Origin: Clostridia bacterium
GTDB lineage: Bacteria; Bacillota; Clostridia; Oscillospirales; Acutalibacteraceae
Length of the DNA: 64,000 bases
Direction of reading: 5' to 3'
NCBI GenBank assembly: GCA_017560255.1
Contig: JAFYOI010000055.1
Span: 248,001 to 312,000 of the forward strand
Shown here piece by piece: positions 62,958-64,000 of the stretch. The first letter of the stretch is position 1; the number at the start of each line of letters is the position of its first letter. Under the pieces are notes generated by a model, which was not told where the DNA came from, ran no database searches, and saw only the letters and a list, made by a program, of their open reading frames with translations. The position numbers were made by a program, and so were the translations under genes.

Positions 62958-64000
62958 TTAACTCAAATCTGAGACATATCCACCTATCGCTGCAAACAGC
63001 ATTTGTTTAGCCTGCGCCATAGAATCGGTTTTAATCTGAGCAGCCGCCATTGTCTGATGTCCGCCGCCACCCATTTTTTCCATAATAAGTTGAACGTTCA
63101 CGTCACCGAGTGAACGAGCCGAGATATTGATTGTCGGCCCAGCCGCATAAAGTACAAAAGACGCCTTTACACCCTCTATATTCAGCATTTCGTCCGCCGC
63201 CTGCGACGATACGACTCTTATGTTCGGAATTTCAAACTCAACGGTTGAAACCGCATAATCATCAACAACCTGTGCGCTTGAAACAATCTTGTTTTTGTCA
63301 CGGTAATTTTCCATTGTGCTTGCAAACAGACGCCTTACGGTTATGGTATCAACACCGTTTGAGCGTAGGTATGCCGCCGCTTCAAACGTACGCACGCCTG
63401 TGCGCAAAGCGAAGTTTCTTGTATCAAGCATAATACCCGAAAGCAACGCTTCCGCCTGAATTTTTCCGACAAGTTGTTTCGGCCCCATATACTGAAGAAT
63501 TTCAGCAACCATCTCACAAGTTGAAGACGATGACGGTTCGTGATAAAACTCCTCTGCATCATCAATATGTCCAACAACTTTTCTATGATGATCTATAACG
63601 ACAATACGAGAACATTTTTCGTAAAGTTCGTCCGATTCGAGCAGATTTCTGATATGTGTATCCACAACAATCAGAAGCGTTTTATCCGTAACCATCTCCA
63701 TCGCTTGTTCGGGTGTGATAATCATATCACCAAGACCGTTATCATCAAGCATAGTGACTAAAGGAGTTGCAAGAGACGTTTCTCTGCGGATAGCGATAAA
63801 TGCCTCTTTACCGAGAGCACGCGATGCACTACACATCGCTACACACGCGCCAACTGAGTCAAGGTCGGAAAATTTATGACCCATAGTTATTACGCGGTCA
63901 CTACCCTCTATGAGTTTCTTTATCTTGGAAGCAACGACTCTCGTCCTCATCTTCGTTCTCTTTTCAACGCCTCTTGAAATACCGCCGTAGAATTCAAACG
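62958..64000 (-). CDS. gdpP: Cyclic-di-AMP phosphodiesterase GdpP, C-terminal part
   Basis: The last 347 codons of a gene that starts beyond the right edge. The visible part has the DHH domain (HKFSDLDSVG, then VVIDHHRKV) and the DHHA1 domain with GGGGHQTMAAAQ. The first visible residues FEFYGGISRG and VEKRTK link to a preceding GGDEF-like domain, as in GdpP. The enzyme hydrolyses c-di-AMP and so tunes potassium and wall homeostasis. The N-terminal membrane helices and PAS domain lie outside. Confidence 0.93.
   Translation of the reverse strand, partial: FEFYGGISRGVEKRTKMRTRVVASKIKKLIEGSDRVITMGHKFSDLDSVGACVAMCSASRALGKEAFIAIRRETSLATPLVTMLDDNGLGDMIITPEQAMEMVTDKTLLIVVDTHIRNLLESDELYEKCSRIVVIDHHRKVVGHIDDAEEFYHEPSSSSTCEMVAEILQYMGPKQLVGKIQAEALLSGIMLDTRNFALRTGVRTFEAAAYLRSNGVDTITVRRLFASTMENYRDKNKIVSSAQVVDDYAVSTVEFEIPNIRVVSSQAADEMLNIEGVKASFVLYAAGPTINISARSLGDVNVQLIMEKMGGGGHQTMAAAQIKTDSMAQAKQMLFAAIGGYVSDLS

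Overview
The window reads as a chromosomal segment of a low-to-moderate GC, endospore-forming member of the Clostridia, probably a gut-associated Oscillospirales-like organism. The evidence is a complete spoIIIAA-AH sporulation cluster, Firmicutes-style gene orders (gdpP-rplI-dnaB; dxs-tlyA-nadK-argR-recN), TTG/GTG starts with strong AGGAGG sites, a sortase-type surface protein and a choloylglycine hydrolase close to known bile salt hydrolases. The species cannot be named from the sequence alone. No prophage, insertion sequence or CRISPR array was seen.

Layout. 1-2434 (minus): an rfbF-rfbG-rfbH CDP-sugar operon, cut by the left edge. 2601-16010 (plus): purF, then ruvCAB, glmM, a cobalamin/vitamin-type ECF module (ecfA1-ecfA2-ecfT), truA, a DUF5711-like protein, a CvpA-like protein, pgsA and a ClpE-like Hsp100 ATPase. 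16060-22593 (minus): a TetR regulator followed by a 1937-residue wall-anchored adhesin; a perfect palindrome lies inside their promoter. 22735-29676 (minus): dxs, tlyA, nadK, argR, recN and tyrS. 29775-38739 (minus): spoIIIAA-AH, then, from its own promoter, an Asp23 protein, nusB, a TsaD-like protein, xseA, xseB and a prenyl synthase. 38902-44573: a polyprenyl-phosphate glycosylation locus (GT2, a GtrA-YfhO fusion, and a convergent GT-C enzyme).

44660-52951 is the accessory stretch: bile salt hydrolase, a GNAT/TIR operon, two tRNA-Ser genes next to a patch of hairpins and tRNA T-arm fragments, a YwaF-like membrane protein, DegV, deoC, and a divergent LysR / CofE-like pair. 53036-64000 (minus) returns to core genes: gdpP (cut by the right edge), rplI, dnaB, tilS, ftsH, a divergent type II topoisomerase pair and secG. 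A possible small structured RNA lies on the plus strand between the topoisomerase and secG.

The parts most worth attention are the TIR-domain operon beside the tRNA genes, the TetR-operator-adhesin unit, the GtrA-YfhO fusion, the CofE-like protein in an organism with no other sign of F420, and the hairpin-rich intergenic regions. Promoters and terminators were found by eye; they are predictions.
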